A stretch of 64,000 nucleotides of DNA from Ilex aquifolium (lineage: Eukaryota > Streptophyta > Magnoliopsida > Aquifoliales > Aquifoliaceae): assembly GCA_951799425.1 (NCBI GenBank), contig OX637402.1, forward strand, positions 33,261,492-33,325,491, written 5' to 3'. Under the pieces are notes generated by a model. The model worked only from the letters and a program-made list of their open reading frames with translations. It did no database searches and was not told the DNA's origin. The translations under genes and the position numbers were made by a program. Below are positions 1-10,469 of the stretch, one piece after another (position 1 is the stretch's first letter; every line of letters starts with the position of its first letter).

Positions 1-300
1 GCATCTCAATAACAAAGCATACTAATCAAAATCCCGATAAGTCACTCTGCTTTTTGATGAATAAACAGCTAAAATTCGCAAAGAAAATTAGTATAAAAAT
101 GCAACCTTCAATTCCCATGAAACCTCAAAGATCACACATTAACGATCACATTCTCCCTCTCTTCACATTACATCATTACAGAGAGCTGAGCTCAGAATCT
201 CTCTCCTCCTCAACAGTCGGAAAAACCGAAGCTTCCCCGTCCTCCAAAATCGCCTGCAAATGAATGGCACATCACAAAACGGCCTCTCTCTCTCCAATCT

Positions 301-520
301 TCAAACTTATACAAGAGTCGCAGGCTTACGTCATCCTGTAATCGACGGTTTAAATGCTTTGGTCTCACAAGGCCGTTTGATTATCACGTACAACACCTGT
401 CAGTGAAGTCCCACGTGTCAGCCACATCGGACATACCCAGCCGTTATGCATTTCGCATAACACGCCGACGTGTATTTTCCACGTGGCGGGAGCATAATCA
501 TGACGTTGACGGCTACGATT
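301..520 (-). promoter_or_regulatory. ACGT/DRE-rich promoter-like block
   Basis: Dense stress-type cis elements: CACGTG at 412-417, the DRE core GCCGAC at 464-469 overlapping ACGTG at 468-472, the palindrome CCACGTGG at 479-486, TGACG at 501-505 and ACGTCA near 329-334. On the minus strand a TATAAG-like box lies near 308-313, followed by a pyrimidine/purine-rich leader. I infer a promoter for a minus-strand gene lying left of the window, probably ABA- or cold/drought-responsive. ACGT cores bind bZIP factors and GCCGAC binds DREB/CBF factors. The block could instead serve a plus-strand transcript, since a TATAAA-like box also occurs near 596. Confidence 0.4.
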
Positions 521-1374
521 TGTCATCCGAAAACAAGGGCCATTTTCACCGTCAGATGGTATATCATTTTCTGCTACGCAGTGAGGAAAACAGTTATAAA
601 CTTGAAATCTAAGCAATAACACCTGGAAGGCGCGTAAACTAAACGTAGAAATCGTAGGGGCCTAGAATATTCATCTTGCGCCTGGAAGGAGCGTGAGATT
701 ATTGGGGATGTTTGGAAACAATGTTGATCTTTCTGACAGCTCTGAGAAAATAGCTAGAGAAAGTTCAGGGTCACGAACGACGATGGAGAATATTCATCGG
801 CGATTATGTTGCGGGAAAAGTACGACGATTATTTGAAGGCGGGGGTGTATGTGATGATTTGATTCTCTGCAACTCGGCAAGGCAGAGTCATGTGTGCAGC
901 GTGACACCGATTTTCAATTCCGTTGAGGATGAGTTAAATGACCAATTTAGGCTTCTTCAAGCTCTTAAAGACAATAGTACCATTGGCGGCATGTGATGTG
1001 ATGCCACTATAATGCAAGTAATGATGTGCCGCGCTCAAGCGTCTACTATGAGGTGCTTGGCAGGTCCACCGTATTAAATGATATACCTTGTTTTGCGGAT
1101 AGAAAATTCTATTTTTTTGTAAATTTAGGTCTAATCAAATTATTGAATTAAATAGTTGATTAGGTGTTGAAATTAAATCTCTAAAATATGATTATTGTGT
1201 ATAATTACTTAATTAGAGTTATAAAATGCACCGAACTAATGTGACACGACACAGTTAGAGGTGACAATACAAAACATAGGAAGACTCTTGTGACATCTGT
1301 TTGTTTGATGGAGTGGGTTTGGAATAGCGGATTTAAGTAAAATAGTTAGATAGATCATTTAATTTTATGTGTTG
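521..1374. other. Intergenic, no gene seen
   Basis: No open frame with coding character and no splice-consistent exon set was found. The two CTGGAAGG(A/C)GCGT copies near 622 and 681 form a short direct repeat. The right part is AT-rich and ends in the target site of the Tat-like element. Confidence 0.5.
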
Positions 1375-1379
1375 ATTAG

Positions 1380-1950
1380 TGATGATACCTAGAAAAAAGC
1401 TCTAAGCATGAGCTCGGACATTGAGGTCAGACACAGTAACCAGGGCTCCGCAATCCAGACCTCAAGCTCTGCTCAAAGAAAACAAACGGGAAATTGAAGG
1501 GAAACAGCTGGCTGGTGAATGGCATACTCAAAGCAATGGAAAGCTAGAATCAAGGCACAAAACTCTCAACTAACCAAGATTCTCTCCCAAAAATCAAGGA
1601 AGATCCCACGGATGAAGGGCAAAGATCTCGGTAAAAATCTCTTAGAGATAGGAATTACACTATAAATATTGGACATCGCCTCAATCAAGGGGCAGAGAAT
1701 CCTACTGGCATCAAAGACATCTTGTAAAATATTTTCTAGATGAATATAGATTCTAGGAGCAAGAGACTCCATTGAAGAGTGGACTAGCCGAGCTCAATAG
1801 CCGGTGAACCACTATATTTCTATGTGTTACACACACCGCACCTCAGATAACTAGAGCACTCACACACAATTTCATGAGTCTCGTAGCTCAGATCCATCAC
1901 ATACCATTGAACCCAAACTCATTGCTCATTCGTGTAAAATTACACCATCA
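1380..1950 (+). repeat. 5' LTR of Tat-like element
   Basis: 571 bp, starting TGATGATACC and ending TTACACCATCA. A TATA box (CTATAAATATT) lies at about 1660-1670, giving a plausible U3/R boundary just downstream. It matches the LTR at 4914-5498 except for the few differences listed for the element. Confidence 0.92.
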
Positions 1951-1953
1951 GTT

Positions 1954-1971
1954 TGGCGCCGTCTGTGGGAA
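1954..1971 (+). other. Primer binding site, Tat-like element
   Basis: TGGCGCCGTCTGTGGGAA begins four bases after the LTR end. Its TGGCGCC start is the complement of a tRNA CCA end, as in plant Ty3/gypsy elements of the Tat/Athila branch. I did not assign the exact tRNA. Confidence 0.75.
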
Positions 1972-2012
1972 CGACTGTTCCTGTTACAAATAAGCTGATC
2001 TCTCAGCGACTG

Positions 2013-3272
2013 ATGGTAACGACTCGAAACATGAGCAGAAGCCAAACAAACCCACCACGAATGCAGGATCAGCAGGAAGCCACCAACGGCAGGCAACCTG
2101 AGAACGTCCAGGAGACGAACCCTCCTAGGGGGATTCCCCCCACCAACAATGAGTTGGCAGCCCTTCGCCAAGCCAACGAGCGCTTGATACAACAGAATGA
2201 GGAACTCTTGAAACTCTTGCACTGCCCACAGGAGGCACAACGGGCCCAAGAAGGCCAGAATAACCCCCCACGCAGGGAGCAGCAACACCCCAACCCCCTC
2301 AGAAAAGCCGACGAAAGGTTGGAAAATAGCCAGACCATGGGGGAAGTCCCTCATCAACCCCTTAGGAACGGCCACAACGAAGAGGTACAAAGTCAGAACG
2401 ATGGGGGCGAGAGGGACGATTTTTTTCCTTACCAGCAGGACAGGAGAGAACAGCACTGGGAGCAACGTTTCAAGGACATCCAGCAAGAGCTCAGCCACAT
2501 GAAAGAGGCTATAAAGAGCAAGACTCCGGTTACAATGGACGCCCTAGTACAACAGACTGAGTCCCCATTCACCACTGGAGTGCTGCACTTTCCTCTCCCA
2601 CCAAAGTTCAGGATGTCTCAGATAGAGGTCTTTGACGGAACGAAAGATCCCGTAGATCATCTCAACACTTACAAGAACCAGATGGAGCTGCATGGATACC
2701 AGGATCCTGTACGTTGCAGAGCTTTTGCCATCACGTTAAAAGGCTCTGCCCTGGCCTGGTTTCACAGGCTCCCACCAGCCTCGATCTCATCCTTTAGAGA
2801 GCTCTCCATAGCTTTTGTATCTCACTTTATAGGAGCTCGGATATACAGAAAGCCGAGCTACCACCTGTTGAATGTAAAACAAGGACCCAACGAGAACCTA
2901 CGGTCTTATGTCCAAAAGTTCAATTCAGAATCCCTGAAGGTAGATATTCCAGATGAGAAGTTTGCTATCACTGCTTTCATTGCTGGATTAGGAGTGAAAT
3001 CGAAAGATTTGATATTTTCTATATCAAAGAACCCGCAAGCAAGCATGGCAGAGGTGCTGGCTAAAGCAGAAAAGTATATTAATGGCGAGGAAGCCCTTCT
3101 CTCAAAGGTAGAGAGCTCATCCTCACAGAAGGAAAAAGTGAAGGAAGAAAATAAGAGGGATCGAAGTCCTGGGAAAGAAAGAGGACGAGATAGGTCCCTA
3201 AGAAGAGACAGGGATCGTTCCCCCAAGAGAAGGGAAGATGTCAGAGAACAAGACGAGCTCTTCAACTTATGA
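2013..3272 (+). CDS. gag: Gag protein of Tat-like element
   Basis: 419-residue capsid precursor. The frame is open from the primer binding site, but the first ATG is at 2013, which I take as the start. The N-terminal 180 residues are Q/N/E-rich and disordered. The retrotransposon Gag domain follows (about residues 190-350 of the frame), with VFDGTKDPVDHLNTY, LKGSALAWFHRLP, SYVQKFN and FIAGLG blocks typical of Ty3/gypsy Gag. The C-terminus is very basic (RDRSPGKERGRDRS-like) and could bind RNA. No CCHC zinc knuckle is present. The stop codon falls inside the first degenerate unit of the adjacent tandem array, suggesting that array growth replaced the original C-terminus and pol. It is probably translated from the LTR-driven transcript. 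Confidence 0.88.
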   Translation: MVTTRNMSRSQTNPPRMQDQQEATNGRQPENVQETNPPRGIPPTNNELAALRQANERLIQQNEELLKLLHCPQEAQRAQEGQNNPPRREQQHPNPLRKADERLENSQTMGEVPHQPLRNGHNEEVQSQNDGGERDDFFPYQQDRREQHWEQRFKDIQQELSHMKEAIKSKTPVTMDALVQQTESPFTTGVLHFPLPPKFRMSQIEVFDGTKDPVDHLNTYKNQMELHGYQDPVRCRAFAITLKGSALAWFHRLPPASISSFRELSIAFVSHFIGARIYRKPSYHLLNVKQGPNENLRSYVQKFNSESLKVDIPDEKFAITAFIAGLGVKSKDLIFSISKNPQASMAEVLAKAEKYINGEEALLSKVESSSSQKEKVKEENKRDRSPGKERGRDRSLRRDRDRSPKRREDVREQDELFNL

Positions 3273-4730
3273 ACATCAGATGAGCTCTTCAGCTCATAAA
3301 CTCAAGATGAGCTCTTCAGCTCATAAATTCAAGATGAGCTCTTCAGCTCATAAATTCACGATGAACTATTCAGTTCATAACTTGAGCCAAGCAGCTCACG
3401 ATGAACTCTTCCGTTCATAACTTGAGCCACGCAGCTCACGATGAACTATTCAGTTCATAACTTGAGCCAAACAGCTCACGATGAACTCTTTCGTTCATAA
3501 CTTGAGCCATGCAGCTCACGATGAACTATTCAGTTCATAACTTGAGTCAAGCAGCTCACGATGAACTCTTCAGTTCATAACTTGAGCCACGCAGCTCACG
3601 ATGAACTATTCAGTTCATAACTTGAGCCAAACAGCTCACGATGAACTCTTTCGTTCATAACTTGAGCCATGCAGCTCACGATGAACTATTCAGTTCATAA
3701 CTTGAGTCAAGCAGCTCACGATGAACTCTTCAGTTCATAACTTGAGCCACGCAGCTCACGATGAACTATTCAGTTCATAACTTGAGCCAAGCAGCTCACG
3801 ATAAACTATTCAGTTCATAACTTGAGCCAAGCAGCTCACGATAAACTCTTCAGTTCATAACTTGAGTCACGCAACTCACGATGAACTCTTCAGTCCATAA
3901 CTTGAGTCACGCAGCTCACGATGAACTCTTCCGTTCATAACTTGAGCCACGCAGCTCACGATGAACTATTCAGTTCATAACTTGAGCCAAACAGCTCACG
4001 ATGAACTCTTTCGTTCATAACTTGAGCCATGCAGCTCACGATGAACTATTCAGTTCATAACTTGAGTCAAACAGCTCACGATGAACTCTTCAGTTCATAA
4101 CTTGAGCCACGCAGCTCACGATGAACTATTCAGTTCATAACTTGAGCCAAACAGCTCACGATGAACTCTTTCGTTCATAACTTGAGCCATGCAGCTCACG
4201 ATGAACTATTCAGTTCATAACTTGAGTCAAGCAGCTCACGATGAACTCTTCAGTTCATAACTTGAGCCACGCAGCTCACGATGAACTATTCAGTTCATAA
4301 CTTGAGCCAAGCAGCTCACGATAAACTCTTCAGTTCATAACTTGAGTCACGCAACTCACGATGAACTCTTCAGTCCATAACTTGAGTCACGCAGCTCACG
4401 ATGAACTATTCAGTTCATAACTTGAGCCAAGCAGCTCACGATGAACTCTTCAGTTCGTAACTTGAACCAAACAACTCACGATGAACTCTTCAGTTCATAA
4501 CTTGAGCCAAGCAACTCACGATGAACTCTTCAGTTCATAACTTGAGCCAAGCAGCTCACGCTGAACTCTTCAGCTCATAATATGAGCCACGTAGCTCACG
4601 CTGAACTATTCAGTTCATGATATGAGCAACACAGCCCACGAAGAACTCCAATAGTTCAGAAAAGAGCCTAGGAGCTTGGAATGAGCTATTTAATTCCTAA
4701 AAAGAGCTCGGCAGCTCATAAATTCAACAA
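3250..4730 (+). repeat. Tandem array of 40 bp hairpin units
   Basis: The left edge has four units of about 27 bp (GATGAGCTCTTCAGCTCATA-type), then about 31 units of 40 bp from about 3341 to 4660, then a degenerate tail to about 4730. Each 40 bp unit contains two inverted repeats: TGAGC-N6-GCTCA and ATGAACT-N4-AGTTCAT. From 3421 the units follow an A-B-C-D pattern, giving a 160 bp higher-order repeat. There is no long open frame. The array lies where pol would be in an autonomous element. Its function is unknown. Confidence 0.93.
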
Positions 4731-4913
4731 TTTTGCTTTAAGAAGCACTGAAGTACTTCTCGAAGCAATGAGAACTCGGCAACCGTAGGAAAAACAGCAG
4801 CTCTCTGCACCTCGAGCTCATGCAAATCGAGGTCGATGTGTGGAAGTCTATCTCAATTCAGCATCAACTCAGCCCCTGCCCAAGCTCGCTTGGGCCAAGG
4901 GCTGGGGGGCAAC

Positions 4914-5498
4914 TGATGATACCTAGAAAAAAGCTCTAAGTATGAGCTCGGACATTGAGGTCAGACAAGGAGGTCAGACACAGTAACCAGGGCTCCGCAA
5001 TCCAGACCTCAAGCTCTGCTCAAAGAAAACAAACGGGAAATTGAAAGGGAAATAGCTGGCTGGTGAATGGCATCCTCAAAGCAATGGAAAGCTAGAATCA
5101 AGGCACAAAACTCTCAACTAAACAAGATTCTCTCCCAAAAATCAAGGAAGATCCCACGGATGAAGGGCAAAGATCTCGGTAAAAATCTCTTAGAGATAGG
5201 AATTACACTATAAATATTGGACATCGCCTCAATCAAGGGGCAGAGAATCCTACTGGCATCAAAGACATCTTGTAAAATATTTTCTAGATGAATATAGATT
5301 CTAGGAGCAAGAGACTCCATTGAAGAGTGGACTAGCCGAGCTCAATAGCCGGTGAACCACTATATTTCTATGTGTTACACACACCGCACCTCAGATAACT
5401 AGAGCACTCACACACAATTTCATGAGTCTCGTAGCTCAGATCCATCACATACCATTGAACCCAAACTCATTGCTCATTCGTGTAAAATTACACCATCA
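4914..5498 (+). repeat. 3' LTR of Tat-like element
   Basis: 585 bp copy of the LTR at 1380-1950, preceded by the polypurine tract AAGGGCTGGGGGGCAAC. It carries a 13 bp local duplication near its start and a second copy of the TATA box at about 5208-5218. Confidence 0.92.
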
Positions 5499-5874
5499 AT
5501 TAGAATTTTTAAACTCGAAATTTATATTTCGACTCGTAAATGGCCCAAAGTAGACATTTTAAATTTGTATTTCAAATGTGCATTTTAAATCAATAAGGAT
5601 AGTTAGATCAGTGAGTCCCAATTAAAAAAATTGATGAGACCCACTCATCCAATGATTCTAATTTATTTGGGATACAAATTTGAGTTACAAATTTAAGTTA
5701 CGTAGTATTTCCCAAACTGAAAAAAGGGTGAGTTTCATATATGCTAGTTTAGGTTGATCACGCTAAATAACTTTTTTATCTCTAATAAAATATTTCATAT
5801 ATATGACCAATGGATAATTTAGTCAATTATATGATAAATATTTTATTATAATTATAATTAATTCATAGATAGAT

Positions 5875-6804
5875 CTCGCATGCAGGGCCGGCCCAACCCT
5901 TAGGCAACTTAGTTGTTTGCCTAGGGCCCCAAATTTTAGAGACCCCACAATATTTATCTATTTAGTATAATAGGTCTAATTTTTATGTTTTATTTTATAT
6001 TTTAAATATGATTAAAATTTTTAGGGCCCAAATTTTATTAATTTAAATCAGTATCTAATTTTAGTAGATCCAAAATTACTCTCTACTTGGTTAAGCCCAA
6101 ATTTTAGAGGCCTCTATAAAATTTACCACTTTAGTATAATAGTCTTTTTTATTTTTATATTTTAGATATTATTCAAATTTTTAGGGCTCAAATTTTAATA
6201 GTTTAAATCAATATCTAATTTTCTTGGGTCCAAAATTACTTCTTCGTGTGAGTTTTGATTTAAATTTTTCTAAATATTTTGGGTGTGTTCATAGTTGTAT
6301 TTCACTCACTCACATAGAAAATTTATATTCATTATTTCTTGTAGTGAAAATCTATAAAATTGGTTCCTTTTTTGTCTTAATATAAATTTTCAGTCCAAAT
6401 AATTTATACTTAAATTGTCTATGTTATTAAAGTTTTGTACTTCATGCATGCACATTACTCATGGATAAAAAATGATTATTTGTTATCTTAAAATTATTCT
6501 TTGCTCACATTTCTATTATTAAATTACTTGTTGAAAATTTAAATTGATGAAATTTTATTTACAATCAACTAAGAGTGAATGAATTAACAATATTATCTAT
6601 TAAAAAAATTTATTGTCAAAACTTGAGTATAAAAACTTGATTAATATTTTAAATTTTTTTAAAAAATAAAAAATAAAATTTTAAAACATAAAAAAATTAT
6701 AATAATTAAAAATAAAATATAACAATACACAAAATATTAATAGGGCCTCATATGAAAATTTTGCCTAGGGCCCCACTTGACCTTGGGCCGCCCCTGCTCG
6801 CATG
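5875..6804. mobile_element. Non-autonomous hAT-type element
   Basis: Element 5883-6796 (914 bp) has terminal inverted repeats CAGGGCCGGCCCAA / CAGGGGCGGCCCAA (one mismatch) and a perfect 8 bp target duplication CTCGCATG at 5875-5882 and 6797-6804. Eight-bp duplications and CAGGG(G/C)CGG termini fit the hAT superfamily, Tip100-like. The interior is AT-rich with no transposase frame. Subterminal GGGCCC/CCTAGGGCCCC motifs recur at both ends. Confidence 0.88.
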
Positions 6805-7738
6805 TGTATATATTATTTATCAAATACATGTATGAATAGGATTTATCTATAAATTTTATATACACAAATATATGCATTAGGTTTGAAAGTGTTTGATAAA
6901 ACTAATCCAATACCCCCCAACCCCAAAAACATTCAAACATTACGGGTCAATCCAGGTACTAGCAAGATCTTTGAGTCATGCTGGATTTGCAATTCTAGCC
7001 CACGAATATCACATGGGCCAAGCATCAAGCACAAATACTACCCAGATTATAGCACAATTACGACCTCAAGCACGATACGAGCAGGCAAGACACAAGCATA
7101 GGAGTAAGCTGAGCCATGTCCATGGGACGTGTCGTGCCCAAATCCCAACACACTAGGCACGAACACGTTGGCATGACATGACTCAAAATGGGTTGTTCAG
7201 GCCACGTTTTTTATATCACTATGTATATATTATTTTGAATAAATTATACAAATCATCCTCAAATTATGATTTTTATATTAATTAAATTCTTAATTTTTTT
7301 ATGTCAATTAAACATCTGAACCCTCTAATTGTACCAATTAAGTCTTTCTGTTTACTTCCGTCCGTGCGCCACTCACATGACTATACGACAAAAGAAGAGA
7401 AAAATGTTCAATTGACACAATTACATAGACTAGAAGCTCAATTGACACAAAATAAAATAAAATAAAATTCAAAGACTTAATTAACACGAGACATAATTTA
7501 AAGGACTCAATCATTTATGGAAGTTTACTCGAGTACAATATATTAGGAACACTACGAAAAACATTATCGAACTACAACAACACTCAGGAACTTCATAACC
7601 TGTGTTCATATTATTACATGACAATAGTAACCTGCAGTATAGTTTTTACGCAGAAAAAAAACCCTATATACTCGTCTTTTCACAACCTCTGAACCTTGGC
7701 TTACTGATCCGGACCGGCCATCATAATCGTTGGTTGCT
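6805..7738. other. Intergenic, repeat-derived; 3' flank of first GASA gene
   Basis: No supported gene. Segments around 7040-7200 (CACGA/GGCACGA-rich, ending near a GGGTTGTTCAGGCC run) and 7245-7520 look like fragments of dispersed plant repeats. The last 180 bases are the probable 3' UTR of the minus-strand GASA gene that ends at 7739. Confidence 0.4.
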
Positions 7739-8368
7739 TCAGGGGCACTTGCGTCGGCCACCGTGGGTGGTCATGGTATAGTAACAGGGACAAACCTCTT
7801 GGTTACCGGAAGTTCCCGGAGGCACGCAGTTGCAACGGGCACAGCAAGTCCCACACGCCCTCTTGCAAAGGTTCTGCCTTGAAGACAACCGACACCTGGG
7901 CGTACATGCAGCTCCACAGTCTGCAAAATATGTGGAATTTATATTTCACAGTAAATATAGATGAGCAATACTACATTATAAAACTTAATTTGAAGATAAT
8001 TAGGTGTGAATTAATAATTTTTAATATAAATACTAAGACACAATCGTTGAAGAAAACAACTCAATATATGTAAGGAGAAGGTTATTGAATACCAATTGTT
8101 GGGACGAAAGAGCTGCCTGGAGTACCATCTGTGTTCGCCTGTACTCAAAATACCAGTGTAGGATTAGAAGAAGTACTCAAAATGGTAGTAACTGAGAGGT
8201 GGAACATAAATGAGAGAAAAAGAAAGCAACATGCATACAAATTAAGAACGTAAATATACAGCGTGTCAATGGTTAGAGATGAAGCAGTACCATTTGAACA
8301 CCTTCAACCAGGTGGAGAACAAGAAGTGAGATGAGAATTGAAGCTATGTAAAGCTTAGAGATCGCCAT
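7739..8368 (-). CDS. GASA/Snakin cysteine-rich peptide, copy 1
   Basis: 101-residue secreted peptide of the gibberellin-regulated GASA/Snakin family. Exons on the minus strand: 8368-8291 (78 bp), 8138-8093 (46 bp), 7920-7739 (182 bp), all GT-AG. Residues 1-23 are a signal peptide (MAISKLYIASILISLLVLHL). A short variable linker (ANTDGTPGSSFVPTI) follows. The GASA domain starts DCGAAC and holds all 12 cysteines, including CGTCCARCNCVPPGT and the KCP terminus, which in the family form six disulfides. Members act in the apoplast in growth, hormone signalling or antimicrobial defence; which applies here cannot be told. A TATA box (CTATAAATGT) lies at 8453-8464, about 90 bases upstream. It differs from the other copies by CTPRC in the second cysteine block. 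It is one of three same-strand copies. Confidence 0.93.
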
Positions 8369-8452
8369 GGCTGAGGAACTTCCAAGTAGAAATTCGTCCT
8401 AGATTATAAGAATTTTTTGAGAGTTGGTGAGTATGAAGGGCAGTAGTCTTGT

Positions 8453-8464
8453 ACATTTATAGAG
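8453..8464 (-). promoter_or_regulatory. TATA box of GASA copy 1
   Basis: CTCTATAAATGT on the minus strand, about 85-95 bases upstream of the start codon, leaving room for a 55-60 base leader. Confidence 0.6.
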
Positions 8465-8469
8465 AGCCT

Positions 8470-9682
8470 GAAGAGAGAGAGAGAGAATCATAAAGTGGCT
8501 GCCAGGAGGTAACGCTTTTTATTTTTTTTTGGTATACAAAATAAATATTTAAATACGTCACTCTATGTATTTACTAAGGAATATTATCCTCTAGCACCGC
8601 ATAACTTTTTACAGGAAATCCCATTGCACTTATGCCATTCATTGGAGTTGGAAGAGTGTAGACCTTCTTCAGTAGTCAAAGTAACGCATACATTATTAAT
8701 CAACTTTTGGGAAAGGTAACTTTACCAACCAAAATCACGAATCAACGGCTGACCTTGATACAATTACAATGGGAGAAAGCTTTTTCGAGAAGAAAAAAAA
8801 AAATGGGCTGATCAAGAAAGCTGTAGAGCACTTGAGTAGAAGATAAGAACGCGCTAGGAACGAGTTCATCCGAGGATGGTATTGATGATATGATGACCCA
8901 ACTAATAATGGGTCCATTGTTAATTGTCATGGAGCTGAAAAGGATGAGACCAAAACATCATAGAAATTGTGTTGTTTTGTGGGAGAGGACAACTGGAATT
9001 TGTTGTTCATTTGCAACAGCACCTAGGTTTTGTTTCAAAAACTTGGTCCTAGGTAGGTTGTGAGGAATATTCTAGTGAGAAGTGAGAACCCACATGAATA
9101 ATGAGCTGGTCTTCATAATGAGATGCTTGCTTGACAAAATTGGATGATCACTTACTATAAGCTTTGTTTTGTTTTGACAATAAAGTGGTTTCACGGATCA
9201 AAATTTTCTTTAGTACTTTATTTTTCTCAAAATTAAATTACCCAAATTATATATTTGTAAGGGACGGACTTGTTTATAATTGGTCTAATTGAATTTATAA
9301 TAAATAATTTATCATTCAGAACGAAAATTGGTCAGATTACATTTTAGCTAATGTGCCACAATCAAATATCAAATGAGACATCATGGTTCTTGCTAGAGCA
9401 TAAAGTACTAGGCTTAATTGCACAGTATGACACTCTTAGAGAACGGGTTTTAAGCATAAAGCGGACTAATAAACAAATCTGTTATAAAGTGTCACGTCAT
9501 TTAAACCATATAATTTAGTTCAAAAATTTAGTTATAGCATAGCAAACTCATACATTAATAACATACACTTGGATATTATCATCAATATTACACAATATTG
9601 TCCTTTTATTTGCTTAAGTTTACATTATTTGGAAGATTTCAGCAGCAAGAGGCATGATATATAAGAGTCCGATGATGCTAGT
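8470..9682. other. Intergenic between GASA copies 1 and 2
   Basis: No gene supported. It contains the upstream region of copy 1 and the probable 3' UTR of copy 2 (right end). Short GA-rich and T-rich runs near 8480 and 8520-8530 are low complexity. Confidence 0.45.
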
Positions 9683-10373
9683 TTAAGGGCACTTGTGTCT
9701 GCCACCATGAGTAGTCATGTTGGCGTAGCAGGGACATACGTCTTCGTTACCGGAAGTGCCTGGTGGTACGCAGTTGCAACGGTCACAGCAAGTCCCACAT
9801 GCCCTCTTGCACATCTTCTGCCTCGATGACAACCGGCATCTGGCACTGCATGCCCCTCCACAATCTGTATAACATGAACATCCATTGTTTTCATACCAAA
9901 TTTGATATGTTAATTAATTAGGAGATTATATAAACAAATTATATATGATCCACTCTCATGATCTGATTAAACTAATTAAGATATGGGAAGAAGATGAAAA
10001 TGGACCAATTTTCTGAAGGAGAGAGCGCCCTATGCCATTGGTGTTCATCTGCAATACGCCACGCTAGATTCAGTTAGACAATATATAAATAAAAATGTTA
10101 GATAAACTTACAAACTTAGCTTGATGAATCACTATCAACCTAAGTAAATAATTATTTATCTTTGATGAGCTCCTGGGCAGAGCGGAGTTTAGTGAATATA
10201 AGTCATCATGGACTATTTCCAACAATCTTATGAAGAATAAGCAGAAAGGGAAAATACAATATGTTATAATCATTCAAAATCACAAAAACTCTTACCTTTT
10301 CATAAGCTTGAACAAACTCGGAAACAACCAAAGATATGAGAAGCAAAGCAATCACAGACTTGGAGATGGCCAT
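9683..10373 (-). CDS. GASA/Snakin cysteine-rich peptide, copy 2
   Basis: 100-residue peptide. Exons on the minus strand: 10373-10296 (78 bp), 10048-10006 (43 bp), 9864-9683 (182 bp). Residues 1-23 form a signal peptide (MAISKSVIALLLISLVVSEF). The linker is YEKMNTNGIGRSLLQKI and the GASA domain starts DCGGACSARC, with all 12 cysteines and the KCP end. Distinctive changes are CCDRC in place of CCARC and GRHKCP at the terminus. Exons 1 and 3 have the same lengths as in copies 1 and 3; only the linker exon varies. That shows origin by tandem duplication. A TATA box lies at 10456-10466. Confidence 0.93.
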
Positions 10374-10455
10374 GGCTTAAAGACACACACAACTTAGGCT
10401 TTTTCTCAATTACAAACTTAGAGCTTGTGTGTCTCAATGAGAGAGTAAATGTGTT

Positions 10456-10466
10456 GTATTTATAAA
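10456..10466 (-). promoter_or_regulatory. TATA box of GASA copy 2
   Basis: TTTATAAATAC on the minus strand, 83-93 bases upstream of the start codon, the same spacing as in copy 1. Confidence 0.6.
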
Positions 10467-10469
10467 GGG

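Larger units (their letters stand above)
1375..5503 (+). mobile_element. Non-autonomous Tat-like LTR retrotransposon (TR-GAG type)
   Basis: Complete element 1380-4913 plus 3' LTR to 5498, flanked by 5 bp target duplications ATTAG (1375-1379 and 5499-5503). LTRs begin TGATGATACC and end CCATCA. The order is LTR, primer binding site, gag, tandem-repeat array, G-rich polypurine tract (about 4896-4910), LTR. No protease, reverse transcriptase, RNase H or integrase frame exists, so it must be mobilised in trans by a related autonomous element. This matches the described TR-GAG class of plant elements. The LTRs differ by about four substitutions, a 13 bp indel and a 1 bp indel, so insertion was recent. 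Confidence 0.9.

Noticed and set aside
176-253. Possible last exon on the minus strand (26 codons ending ERDSELSSL, preceded by TTTGCAG)
   Set aside because: Phase and acceptor look good, but no upstream exons were found in 254-1374 and the region reads as a promoter and leader.
365-622. 85-codon minus-strand frame in the ACGT-rich block
   Set aside because: No domain or signal peptide; it overlaps dense promoter motifs.
3360-4620. Regular repeats resembling a CRISPR array
   Set aside because: Units abut with no unique spacers, and the array lies inside a plant retrotransposon.
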